From contig JACZWU010000003.1 of the NCBI GenBank assembly GCA_022571985.1, forward strand, positions 124,001 to 188,000: DNA of 64,000 bases, read 5' to 3'. A model generated the notes under the pieces. The model saw only the letters and a list, made by a program, of their open reading frames with translations, was not told where the DNA came from and did not search any database. Shown piece by piece: positions 1 to 7,538 of the stretch. The position numbers and the translations under genes were made by a program. Every line of letters begins with the position of its first letter. Positions within the stretch are counted from its first letter, which is position 1. This stretch comes from Candidatus Zixiibacteriota bacterium (lineage in GTDB: Bacteria; Zixibacteria; MSB-5A5; GN15; FEB-12).

Positions 1-49
1 TCAAAAAGTATGATGCCGTTTTTTAATTAATGTTATGGAGGTTATTTAG

Positions 50-562
50 TTGGCAGTACACATAAGACTTCGTCGGATGGGTAAAAAGAAACAACCTTTT
101 TACCGGATTGTGGCCGCAGACCACCGCCGTGCCCGCGACGGCCGCTTTATTGAAATTTTGGGAACTTACAATCCGATGACCGTACCGGCCAAGGTGACGT
201 TGTTGGAAGATAAAGTCACCAAATGGCTTAACGAAGGTGCCGAGCCATCGGATACGGTCAGCACTCTGTTCACCCAGATTGGCTTTACAGAAAAGTATCT
301 GAAACTCAAAAAGGGTGAAGATGTTTCTGCAATTGAAATCAGGACAGAGATAACAGAGCGTCGCAAAAAAACTAAAGGGATGAAAAAGGCTGTCGCCGCC
401 GAAGCAGAGGCCAAAAAAGCCAAAGCAGAAGAAGCGCCTGCTAAAGTTGCTACGACAGAATCAGCTCCCGCAGAAGAAGCTGCCCACGAAGAAAAGGCTG
501 CGCCCGCCGAAGAAACAGCTCCCGCAGTAGAAGCTGATAGCAAAAAGGAAGACAAAGAATAG
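50..562 (+). CDS. rpsP: 30S ribosomal protein S16 with long acidic/Ala-rich tail
   Basis: Small-subunit ribosomal protein that helps assemble and stabilise 30S. Residues 1-85 are a canonical S16 domain ([19 protein letters not shown] near the start). The protein is 170 aa against about 80-90 for most S16, because a low-complexity Ala/Glu/Lys/Pro tail fills roughly residues 105-170. The start is TTG at 50, supported by a GGAGG at 37-41. It is the first gene of a classic rpsP-khpA-rimM-trmD-rplS order. The tail resembles the one on L19 at the other end of the operon. The identification is secure; the function of the tail is unknown. Confidence 0.97.
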   Translation: MAVHIRLRRMGKKKQPFYRIVAADHRRARDGRFIEILGTYNPMTVPAKVTLLEDKVTKWLNEGAEPSDTVSTLFTQIGFTEKYLKLKKGEDVSAIEIRTEITERRKKTKGMKKAVAAEAEAKKAKAEEAPAKVATTESAPAEEAAHEEKAAPAEETAPAVEADSKKEDKE

Positions 563-655
563 ACAGAAATTCGTGATAGTTGAAATTCATATTGATATGA
601 ACCGACCTGAATCTAATTTTGGAACTCAAACGAGTATGTAAAGGGGTACCCAAAA

Positions 656-886
656 ATGAAAGAATTTATTGAGTACATCGTCAAGAATCTGGTAGACAAT
701 CCGGATGCAGTAAATGTTGTCGAAATTGAAGGAACCCGTACCACGGTTTATGAACTGCGGGTAGGCGAGGGTGACCTGGGCAAAGTTATTGGCAAGGAAG
801 GCAAAACAGCCAGATCAATCAGGACTATACTCTCAGCGGCCGCAGCCAGACAAGGCAAACGGGCTGTACTGGAAATTCTCGAATAA
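656..886 (+). CDS. khpA: KH-domain RNA-binding protein KhpA
   Basis: Single KH-domain RNA-binding protein of the KhpA/YlqC family, cytoplasmic, usually lying between rpsP and rimM as here. At 76 aa it has normal length. The KH GxxG loop is seen as [11 protein letters not shown] around residues 46-56, preceded by a conserved [11 protein letters not shown] strand-helix. The ATG has an AAAGGGG ribosome site about 9 nt upstream. The stop is separated by 2 nt from the rimM start, so the two are translationally close. In other bacteria KhpA pairs with KhpB/Jag; no partner is in this window. Confidence 0.95.
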   Translation: MKEFIEYIVKNLVDNPDAVNVVEIEGTRTTVYELRVGEGDLGKVIGKEGKTARSIRTILSAAAARQGKRAVLEILE

Positions 887-888
887 CA

Positions 889-1410
889 TTGGCGGCCGAT
901 CAAGAGTTTGTGACGGTTGGACGTCTGGGACGGCCACGGGGGTTGAGTGGAGAAATTTTTGTGACTCCCCTTACAGATTTCCCCGAGCGTTTTGAAAACA
1001 TTAAGGAGATTTTTGTAAGCAGCAAGAAAGACTGGGAAAAGAAGAAAGTTGTTTCGAGCAAACTTGTATCGGGACGCCCGGTATTGTTGTTTGAAAACAT
1101 AAACAGTCCCGAACAAGCATCGCGTCTGACCAACCGTTTCCTGGCAATACCGAAAAATATGGTAATGGAGCTGCCTGAAGGCAGCAACTATATATTTGAC
1201 TTAATTGGCTGCCAGGTAATTGATGAAAACACAGGCGAAACGATTGGCATGATTACAGATGTGGAACTGTTCCCGGCCAACGACGTCTATATGATTGAAA
1301 CTAATGACGGCAGAATTAAAAGCCTGCCGGTAATTGAAAGATATGTTAAAAAAGTTGACGCTGATTCAAAGAAAGTGTTTGTCGATCCCTCGGGGATGAT
1401 TGAACAGTAA
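889..1410 (+). CDS. rimM: Ribosome maturation factor RimM
   Basis: Factor for 16S rRNA processing and 30S head assembly that binds S19. The N-terminal RimM beta-barrel begins VGRLGRPRGLSGEIFV at about residues 8-23, and a PRC-barrel follows (ELPEGSNYIFDLIGCQV onward, ending in SLPVIERYVKKVD). Length 173 aa is typical. The start is a TTG at 889, two bases after the khpA stop, and the conserved N-terminus begins straight after it, so no upstream start fits. It is followed two bases later by trmD. Confidence 0.95.
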   Translation: MAADQEFVTVGRLGRPRGLSGEIFVTPLTDFPERFENIKEIFVSSKKDWEKKKVVSSKLVSGRPVLLFENINSPEQASRLTNRFLAIPKNMVMELPEGSNYIFDLIGCQVIDENTGETIGMITDVELFPANDVYMIETNDGRIKSLPVIERYVKKVDADSKKVFVDPSGMIEQ

Positions 1411-1412
1411 AG

Positions 1413-2165
1413 ATGAAATTTGAAATTATTACATTATTCCCTGATTATTTTGTGCAGTCGCTTAAACAGTCCCTGCTGGGTAAAGCAGTAGCTGACGGAC
1501 TGGTAGAATTTGAGATAGTCGACCTGCGCAAATTCACGACTGACAAACACCGCACGGTTGACGACACTCCCTTTGGCGGCGGTGGCGGTATGGTTTTAAA
1601 AATCGAACCGCTTGATCAATGTTTAGCTTCCTTAGGCTATGAGCACAAAGTAAACGCAGAAAAAAGTGACGGTTCAAGGATTATGCTGACTTCAGCCGCT
1701 GGCGAAACATTTAATCAACGAAAAGCCATAGAATACTCCGGCTGCCAGAGGCTGACTATTATCTGCGGGCATTATCTGGGAATAGATGAACGATTATCAG
1801 AGCTATACAATGTTGACGAAATTTCTATTGGCGATTATGTCTTAACCGGCGGCGAACCGGCTGCAGCTGTGATAGTTGATGCCGTAGCCCGGCTGTTACC
1901 CAAAGTTCTGGGAAATTTCCAGTCGGCCTTAGGTGATTCCTTTATGGATCAAATTACCGGCACACCGGTCTATACCAGGCCGGCTGAGTACGAAGGCTTG
2001 AGTGTTCCCTCGGAATTGCTTTCGGGCAACCATGAAGAACTGAAGAAATTTCGCAAAAGAGCAGCCATTTTAAAATGCTCCAAAAACAGACCTGACCTGT
2101 TACGAAATATGGAAATAACTGATGAAGATTTAGAACTATTAAAAAACGTAAAAAGCGAAAAATAA
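1413..2165 (+). CDS. trmD: tRNA (guanine37-N1)-methyltransferase TrmD
   Basis: Uses S-adenosylmethionine to methylate G37 next to the anticodon and so prevents +1 frameshifting. The SPOUT trefoil-knot domain is visible: the Gly-rich segment FGGGGGMVLKIEP near residue 53, the ICGHYLGIDERL loop near 117-130, and the knot GDYVLTGGEPAA near 143-154. The C-terminal half has SGNHEELKKFR, typical of the family. At 250 aa it has normal length. It starts 2 nt after the rimM stop. Confidence 0.97.
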   Translation: MKFEIITLFPDYFVQSLKQSLLGKAVADGLVEFEIVDLRKFTTDKHRTVDDTPFGGGGGMVLKIEPLDQCLASLGYEHKVNAEKSDGSRIMLTSAAGETFNQRKAIEYSGCQRLTIICGHYLGIDERLSELYNVDEISIGDYVLTGGEPAAAVIVDAVARLLPKVLGNFQSALGDSFMDQITGTPVYTRPAEYEGLSVPSELLSGNHEELKKFRKRAAILKCSKNRPDLLRNMEITDEDLELLKNVKSEK

Positions 2166-2204
2166 TATTTTATATAAACTTTTTCTAAAAAGAGGTAAAT
2201 TAAT

Positions 2205-2717
2205 ATGAAAAGAGTACAACAGATAGAAAAGAGCTATTTGACCCAGAACTTGCCAGAATTCTCTTCTGGTGACACTCTCCGCGTTCACGTAAAAATTAAA
2301 GAAGGTGACAAGGAAAGGATTCAGGTTTTTCAGGGAATAGTTATCAGCCGCCGGGGCAGCGGCACCGGCGCTACATTTACAGTCCGTAAAATGTCGGCCG
2401 GGATTGGCGTCGAAAGAATTTTCCCGCTACACTCACCCAACATCGACAAAATTGAAAGAATCAAAATCGGTTCTGTGAGGCGCGCCAAACTTAATTATCT
2501 GCGTGAACTAACCGGCAAGTCCGCCAGAATCAAAGAGCGGATAGTAGACTCCACTAAAAAAACCACTAAAACAGTTGCCGAAGCTGTCAAAGAAGAAAAC
2601 GCTGAACCTAAACTTAATGAAGTCCCTGAAGTTTCAGCAACTGCTGCTGACAGCGCTAGCGAAGACACTACTGTGCAGCTTGATTCGGCAGAAGAGACTG
2701 AAGCAGCTAAGAAATAG
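2205..2717 (+). CDS. rplS: 50S ribosomal protein L19 with C-terminal extension
   Basis: Large-subunit protein at the 30S-50S interface. Residues 1-115 are a standard L19 ([58 protein letters not shown]). After about residue 118 comes a Lys/Thr then Glu/Ala/Ser-rich tail of some 50 residues that ordinary L19 lacks. The ATG is preceded by AAGAGG at about 10 nt. It is the last gene of the operon and is followed by a hairpin with a T-run. The tail parallels that of S16 in the same operon. Confidence 0.96.
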   Translation: MKRVQQIEKSYLTQNLPEFSSGDTLRVHVKIKEGDKERIQVFQGIVISRRGSGTGATFTVRKMSAGIGVERIFPLHSPNIDKIERIKIGSVRRAKLNYLRELTGKSARIKERIVDSTKKTTKTVAEAVKEENAEPKLNEVPEVSATAADSASEDTTVQLDSAEETEAAKK

Positions 2718-2746
2718 TTTATAGTATTTGATTTGCTAAATGATTG

Positions 2747-2780
2747 AAGCGTTCTCTCAAATTGATTGAGCGCTTTTTTT
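2747..2780 (+). terminator. Rho-independent terminator of the rpsP-rplS operon
   Basis: An interrupted stem, AAGCG with CTCAA pairing to TTGAG with CGCTT around a 5-nt loop, runs straight into seven T residues 30 nt after the rplS stop. The T-run overlaps the end of the convergent rsmD, so this element closes the operon at the convergent junction. Confidence 0.85.
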
Positions 2781-3387
2781 ATTCTGCTATTAGAATCGTA
2801 AAAGTAGTATTGCCGTATTTTCGCTGGTCTTTTATTCTGAAATCCAATGACTCTATACTGTCGGTCTCAGAGCTGTCGTGCTGACAAAGCAAAAACCCGC
2901 TATCCGCAAGAACCGGATTTTCCCGCAGGCATTTCAGGGTCTCGTCTATGATGCCTTTATACTGAGGCGGGGCTATCATTATAATGTCAAACTTTTCGTC
3001 TGATGATTTTAATTTCGGCAGAGCCTTAAAAACATCATCGCAGCGGCAGAAAAGCTTATCACCAATATCAAATACGTCAGCCTGAGCGTTAATCGATTCA
3101 GCCAGTCTGGGCTCCTTTTCGACCCCCACAGCTTTGACCACGCCCCTTGATACGGCCTCAAATAGGTAACTTCCGGTGCCGCTGAACAGGTCCAGATAGC
3201 TGGCATCTGCCAGATAAGGCACCAGAAAATCAAAAATAGAACGCCGTATTCGTGATAGCGGCGGGCGGGTAATGCCCAGATCCGGCGCTGTTATTATCCT
3301 GCCTTTTAATTGTCCGGCAATGACTTGAAAGCTGAAGTCAGCTGCTGTGTCTGTTTTCTTTTTGGGCATACTATTCGTAAATGTCAC
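2779..3387 (-). CDS. rsmD: 16S rRNA G966-N2 methyltransferase RsmD-like
   Basis: SAM-dependent methyltransferase expected to modify G966 of 16S rRNA. The Rossmann core is seen: RPPLSRIRRSIFDFL near residues 42-56, the SAM motif YLDLFSGTGSYLFEAVSRG near 63-81, and the acidic VGVEKEP. The usual catalytic DPPY/NPPF tetrad is instead IAPPQY, so the Asp is replaced by Ala. A similar APPQY form is, from memory, found in some RsmD homologues, so the enzyme may still be active. It is transcribed convergently to rplS. A start at 3369 (MPKKKTD) is equally possible. Confidence 0.85.
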   Translation of the reverse strand: MTFTNSMPKKKTDTAADFSFQVIAGQLKGRIITAPDLGITRPPLSRIRRSIFDFLVPYLADASYLDLFSGTGSYLFEAVSRGVVKAVGVEKEPRLAESINAQADVFDIGDKLFCRCDDVFKALPKLKSSDEKFDIIMIAPPQYKGIIDETLKCLRENPVLADSGFLLCQHDSSETDSIESLDFRIKDQRKYGNTTFTILIAE

Positions 3388-3494
3388 TTTCCTGACTTTA
3401 ATATCGATTGCAAAAAGCTAACGAGATTGGCTGTCATAGTCGATAATTAAATTAAGAGTTTTTATTGATTTAAGGTGGCAAAATCGGCTATCAA

Positions 3495-4163
3495 ATGACG
3501 ATGCCAACACGAATGAAACAAAATAATCAGCAAACCATTATTGATTTATCCCACATGGAAGAGATGCTCCGCGACAAGGGCTACCAGACTATCTGCGGCG
3601 TCGACGAAGTCGGCCGCGGTCCTCTGGCCGGTCCGGTGGTAGCAGCAGCAGTCATATTGCCGGCTGGTGTCGTAATCGAAGGCTTAGCTGATTCAAAGAA
3701 GCTGACCAGCAGCAGACGTGATGAACTGTTCGATGAAATTGTCAGCCTGGAAATCCCCTGTGCGGTCGGTATTATTGATAACGAAGAAATCGACCGGCTG
3801 AATATTTTGAAAGCATCACTGCTGGCCATGAGAAAAGCGGTGACCGACTTAAAAGAAACTCCGGAAATTGTTCTGGTTGATGGCGATTATCCTATTCCCA
3901 AAATTCCTCATCCGCAGCTTTCTATAATTAACGGCGACAATCTTTGTGATTCGATAAAGGCGGCCTCGATAGTAGCTAAAGTTACCCGCGACCGCATTAT
4001 GGACCGCTATGAAAAAATGTATCCCGCCTTTTCTTTTTCTCAGCACAAAGGATATTATACTGCGGCTCATATGAGCGAGCTGAAAATGCACGGTCCCTGC
4101 GACATTCACCGCAAATCGTTCAGGCCGGTGGCAGAATTAGTGGAGCAGTATGCCCTCACCTAA
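3495..4163 (+). CDS. rnhB: Ribonuclease HII
   Basis: Endonuclease that cuts the RNA strand of RNA-DNA hybrids, including single embedded ribonucleotides. The active-site Asp and Glu lie in GVDEVGRGPLAGPVVAAAV (about residues 35-53), the third acidic residue in VLVDGDYPIP, and the fourth in DSIKAASIVAKVTRDR. Length 222 aa is typical. An AAGGTGG lies about 18 nt before the chosen ATG, rather far, so the exact start is uncertain within the first 8 codons. It overlaps yraN by 14 nt, indicating coupled translation. Confidence 0.95.
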   Translation: MTMPTRMKQNNQQTIIDLSHMEEMLRDKGYQTICGVDEVGRGPLAGPVVAAAVILPAGVVIEGLADSKKLTSSRRDELFDEIVSLEIPCAVGIIDNEEIDRLNILKASLLAMRKAVTDLKETPEIVLVDGDYPIPKIPHPQLSIINGDNLCDSIKAASIVAKVTRDRIMDRYEKMYPAFSFSQHKGYYTAAHMSELKMHGPCDIHRKSFRPVAELVEQYALT

Positions 4164-4533
4164 GAATAGAAAACCAGAAAAAGACAGAGTCAAAATTGGG
4201 CGCAGCTATGAAGAACTGGCAGCCCATTTTTTTTTGGATAGCGGCTATCTGATTCTTAACAGGAACTATCGCGCCGGTCAAAAAGAGATAGATTTAATTG
4301 TTCAAAAAGGAAACATGCTGGTCTTTGTGGAAGTTAAGTCAGCCTCATCGACTAAATTTGGCCATCCGGCAGAGCGGGTCGACAAAAGGAAGATTTCTAA
4401 TCTGGTTCATGCTGCGCAGCAATATCTGATCGAAAACAAGGTCGAGGGCTGCGACCTTCGCTTTGACGTGGTGACATTTGTAGGGGGAAAGCTGGAGCAC
4501 TATCCGGCCGCCTTTGAAATTGAAGAAAATTAA
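4150..4533 (+). CDS. yraN: UPF0102 endonuclease-like protein YraN
   Basis: Member of the YraN/UPF0102 family with a restriction-endonuclease-like fold; its biochemical role is not established, though it is often beside rnhB. The PD-(D/E)xK signature is visible as KEIDLIVQKGNMLVFVEVKS around residues 47-66, followed by the family segment KFGHPAERVDKRKISNLVHAA. At 127 aa it has the usual size. The ATG lies inside the end of rnhB and the stop overlaps by 4 nt the end of the convergent gene at 4530. Confidence 0.9.
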   Translation: MPSPKNRKPEKDRVKIGRSYEELAAHFFLDSGYLILNRNYRAGQKEIDLIVQKGNMLVFVEVKSASSTKFGHPAERVDKRKISNLVHAAQQYLIENKVEGCDLRFDVVTFVGGKLEHYPAAFEIEEN

Positions 4534-4916
4534 CTGTCCGGAGTGAATACGCTTTTTATAGTATCAGGCGTTGCTTTTATAATCGAATCTTCAATAGCCA
4601 CCAGCGAATCAACATAGAATTTCACAAAACCGGCATAGCCGACATACTTTTCGGCCTCATTCTTGTATTCAGACAAGAAAGACTCTATTTCGTCGATTGT
4701 TGTATTCTGAGCTGTCAGGAGTGATTCCCGGAAAGCTATATATTTTTCAGGCTCATCCTTGAATTTGGCCGTGGCCAGCCAGGATTGGGCTGTTATCAGG
4801 GCATATTTTTGGGATAATTCCCTATTTTGAGCTGTTTTGTAGTTGCCGTAGATAAAATATGCGGACGGAAGCCCGATAATAGCGGCCAACAGCAGCAACC
4901 TTTTAAACCAGAACAA
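4530..4916 (-). CDS. Hypothetical membrane-anchored protein
   Basis: I do not recognise this 128-aa protein. It has a short basic start and one hydrophobic helix (residues 4-24, rich in Leu/Ala/Ile), then a predicted helical soluble part rich in Glu, Lys and Tyr with no cysteines. It is probably anchored in the inner membrane with the helical part in the periplasm. It ends convergently against yraN. The second hydrophobic half lacks any catalytic-looking motif, so no function is proposed. Confidence 0.6.
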   Translation of the reverse strand: MFWFKRLLLLAAIIGLPSAYFIYGNYKTAQNRELSQKYALITAQSWLATAKFKDEPEKYIAFRESLLTAQNTTIDEIESFLSEYKNEAEKYVGYAGFVKFYVDSLVAIEDSIIKATPDTIKSVFTPDS

Positions 4917-4995
4917 ATTAGCGCCAACTTTCTGTTGCAGTTATTTGTTTAAGATGATAAACTACATGGTGCGAAAAATGGGGTCAACAAGATAG

Positions 4996-6093
4996 ATGCT
5001 GAAGCTTGAATTTCCGATAAAAAGGCGAAAATGCCGGGTTATAAAAATCGGCGAAGTTTTAATCGGCGGCGGTTTTCCTATCGCCATACAGTCGATGACA
5101 ACCACCGACACCCGCGATGTCGAGGCTACGGTCGCCCAGATAAATCAGCTTTATGATGCCGGCTGTGATATCGTGCGCATTTCTGTCTTAAATCACGATG
5201 CCAGCCATCACTTAAAGAAAATACGCCAGACGGTAGACAAGCACAGACCACTGGTGGCAGATATTCATTTTCAATATAAACTGGCTCTAAATGCTATCGA
5301 AGCTGGTTTTGAAAAAATTCGCATTAATCCAGGTAATATCGGCGCTGAGTGGAAAGTGCGCGAAGTTACCAAAGCAGCCCAGGAAGCTTATGTGCCGATT
5401 CGCATCGGTGTAAATTCCGGCTCACTCCCCAAAGACCTGCTTAATAAATATGGCCCTGAAGATCCCATAGCATTTGCCGAAGCCGCCATGCGCGAAGTGC
5501 ATGTTTTAGAAGATATGAATTTTGAAAATATCGTTATCTCGGTTAAATCGACCAACACCCAGACAGCTTTCTGGGCCTATCATATGATTGCTGAAAAATG
5601 TGACTACCCGCTGCATGTCGGCATTACCGAGGCCGGCACCCTCAATACCGGCTCAATCAAATCTTCAGTCGGCATTGGCGCTATTTTAATGACCGGTGTC
5701 GGTGATACTATCAGGGTATCGCTTAGCGCCGACCCGATTCACGAAGTCAAAGTCGCCAAACAGATTCTTACCTCCTGCGCTCTCAGTCAGGAGGGCCTCG
5801 AAGTTATCGCCTGTCCTACCTGCGGACGCTGTCAGATTGATATGATTCCGCTGGCTGAAGCTATTGAAGCCAAGACGCGTAATATTAAAACCAAGCTCAA
5901 AGTTGCCGTTATGGGTTGTGCAGTCAACGGCCCGGGCGAGGCCGCCGCAGCCGATGTCGGCATTGCCGGCGGTGATGGTCAGGCTTTGCTTATCAAAAAA
6001 GGCAAGATAGTCAAACGTTTTGACGAATCGATGCTTGAGACGGCGCTCTTAGACGAAATCGAAGCCATGACCGGCGAAAAAGTCGATAGGTGA
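4996..6093 (+). CDS. ispG: 4-hydroxy-3-methylbut-2-enyl diphosphate synthase
   Basis: Penultimate enzyme of the MEP isoprenoid pathway, an iron-sulfur enzyme that turns MEcPP into HMBPP. The N-terminal TIM-barrel starts with IGGGFPIAIQSMTTTDTRDV (residues 22-41). The C-terminal 4Fe-4S domain has its ligands in ACPTCGRC (about 273-280) and GCAVNGPGE near residue 309. Length 365 aa is that of the short bacterial form without the extra plant-type domain. The ATG has no strong ribosome site. It ends with an ordinary UGA stop, which matters for the recoding argument made elsewhere in the window. Confidence 0.97.
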   Translation: MLKLEFPIKRRKCRVIKIGEVLIGGGFPIAIQSMTTTDTRDVEATVAQINQLYDAGCDIVRISVLNHDASHHLKKIRQTVDKHRPLVADIHFQYKLALNAIEAGFEKIRINPGNIGAEWKVREVTKAAQEAYVPIRIGVNSGSLPKDLLNKYGPEDPIAFAEAAMREVHVLEDMNFENIVISVKSTNTQTAFWAYHMIAEKCDYPLHVGITEAGTLNTGSIKSSVGIGAILMTGVGDTIRVSLSADPIHEVKVAKQILTSCALSQEGLEVIACPTCGRCQIDMIPLAEAIEAKTRNIKTKLKVAVMGCAVNGPGEAAAADVGIAGGDGQALLIKKGKIVKRFDESMLETALLDEIEAMTGEKVDR

Positions 6094-6137
6094 CGTAGTC
6101 ACTTTTTCTCTGACGATAATTTAGCGAGGATTACAAT

Positions 6138-6383
6138 ATGAGAATGCTTGATGCAGATAAGCAGGCTGAGGTGTATACTTTTCAGTTATATTTGGCTCCG
6201 AACGAAGCTAAAGAATTGATTACCGAACTTGAAAAACTCTTAAAAGACCCGGAAGCCAACGAACATTTTCATGTTGGATTAGATACTGGCAGAGATTTTT
6301 CCTGTTCCTTGATTACAGATAACAAGATGAAAGATGTTTCTGGCTACACAAAGTTGGAGCAGGAGATTCTAAAGAAAAGATAA
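6138..6383 (+). CDS. Small hypothetical cytosolic protein
   Basis: An 81-aa protein of no family I recognise. It has a mixed alpha/beta look: a strand (VYTFQLYLAPNE), an amphipathic helix rich in Glu/Leu/Lys, a His-containing strand (HFHVGLD), and a short C-terminal helix ending in KKR. It has no signal peptide, membrane helix or cysteine motif beyond a single Cys. A GCGAGGA ribosome site lies about 10 nt before the ATG. It follows ispG by 44 nt and precedes the repeat island, so it could be the last gene of that transcript. Confidence 0.65.
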   Translation: MRMLDADKQAEVYTFQLYLAPNEAKELITELEKLLKDPEANEHFHVGLDTGRDFSCSLITDNKMKDVSGYTKLEQEILKKR

Positions 6384-6977
6384 TTCCACTTTGATCGCCG
6401 GGTGCCCCACCCCCTCGGCTACACTCGGGACGATGCCTTTTAGGTGGGTTCTAGACTATGCTTGAATGGCAATTGAAGAGTCATGCTGAGCGGAGTCGAA
6501 GCATGTAAATAGAAAAGATGGATTCCAGCCTGCGCTGGAAAGACAAAAAGAGACTGGAATGACAGGTCCTACCCCTCCGGTTTGGTTGGGCGGGTGGCCC
6601 ACCCCTCGGCTACGCTCGGGACGACGCCTTTTAGGTGGGTTCTAGTGGCACTCAAAAATTGGAATTAGACACGAAACTACTACAAATTTAATATAGCCTG
6701 GTGCCCATCGCTTGTAACATCGGCGGGTGGCCCACCTTTTAGGTGGGTTCCTGTGGCACTCAAAAGTGTTTTGTGGGCGACAGATGTCCTCACGCTGTCC
6801 TGAGCGAAGTCGAAGGGTCTGCCCCATGTGGATGAAAAGATGGATTCCAGTCTGACCCTTCGACAAGCTCAGGGTGACTCGGTGTGGTAGCCCACAGCTT
6901 GCTGTGGGATCATAACGACTTGAAGATGGATTCCAGCCTCCGCTGGAAAGACAAAAGAAAGATTTGCCCTGAGCCTG

Positions 6978-6996
6978 CGACAGTCCCGACCGGGGG
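6978..6996. repeat. 19-bp hairpin insert inside a palindromic repeat
   Basis: The standard palindrome CCCTGAGCCTG-TCGAAGGG is split at its centre by CGACAGTCCCGACCGGGGG. The flanks (6967-6977 and 6997-7004) join perfectly when the 19 bases are removed. The insert resembles the one at 7301-7319 (shared AGTCCC, spacer, GGGGG). Confidence 0.7.
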
Positions 6997-7300
6997 TCGA
7001 AGGGTGACGTTTGAACGAAGATGGGTTCCAGCCTCCGCTGGAAAGACAGAAAGAAGTATCTGTGCGCGGCAGATTCCCTCTTCTGCCGCTTGGCTCAAAA
7101 AGTCAATCTATTGGAATCCGTAAACTCTGTGGGTTTTGGGTCGCCCACGGAACGACGAAGAAACTACGACTCGATAGTTTATTCTTCGTATTACCGACTG
7201 GATTCCGGAACAAGTCCGGAATGACGGGATTGGGTCACCCACTATTAGTCATGCTGAGCGGAGTCGAAGCAAGTTTCTATAGAAGATGGATTCCAGCCTG

Positions 7301-7319
7301 CCCCCCTATGGGGACTAAA
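7301..7319. repeat. Second 19-bp hairpin insert inside a different repeat
   Basis: The GATTCCAGCCTG / GCTGGAAAGAC repeat is split by CCCCCCTATGGGGACTAAA. On the opposite strand this reads TTTAGTCCCCATAGGGGGG, sharing AGTCCC and a G5-6 run with the insert at 6978-6996 but sitting in an unrelated host repeat. The three complete copies of the host element in the island lack it. Confidence 0.7.
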
Positions 7320-7538
7320 GCTGGAAAGACAGAAAGAAGAATGGCAATCTTGTAGGTCAGGAACCTTGTGTTCCTGACTATTGCTATCTGCGAAGTGTCA
7401 GGACTGCAAGCCCTTCGGCTTCGCTCAGGATTGTAAAGTCCTGACCTACCAAAGATGGATTCCCGCCTACGCGGGAAAGACAATAAAGGCGAAAATAACA
7501 ATTGGTCAGGGTGGCCCACTTTTCAGGTGGGTTCCTGG

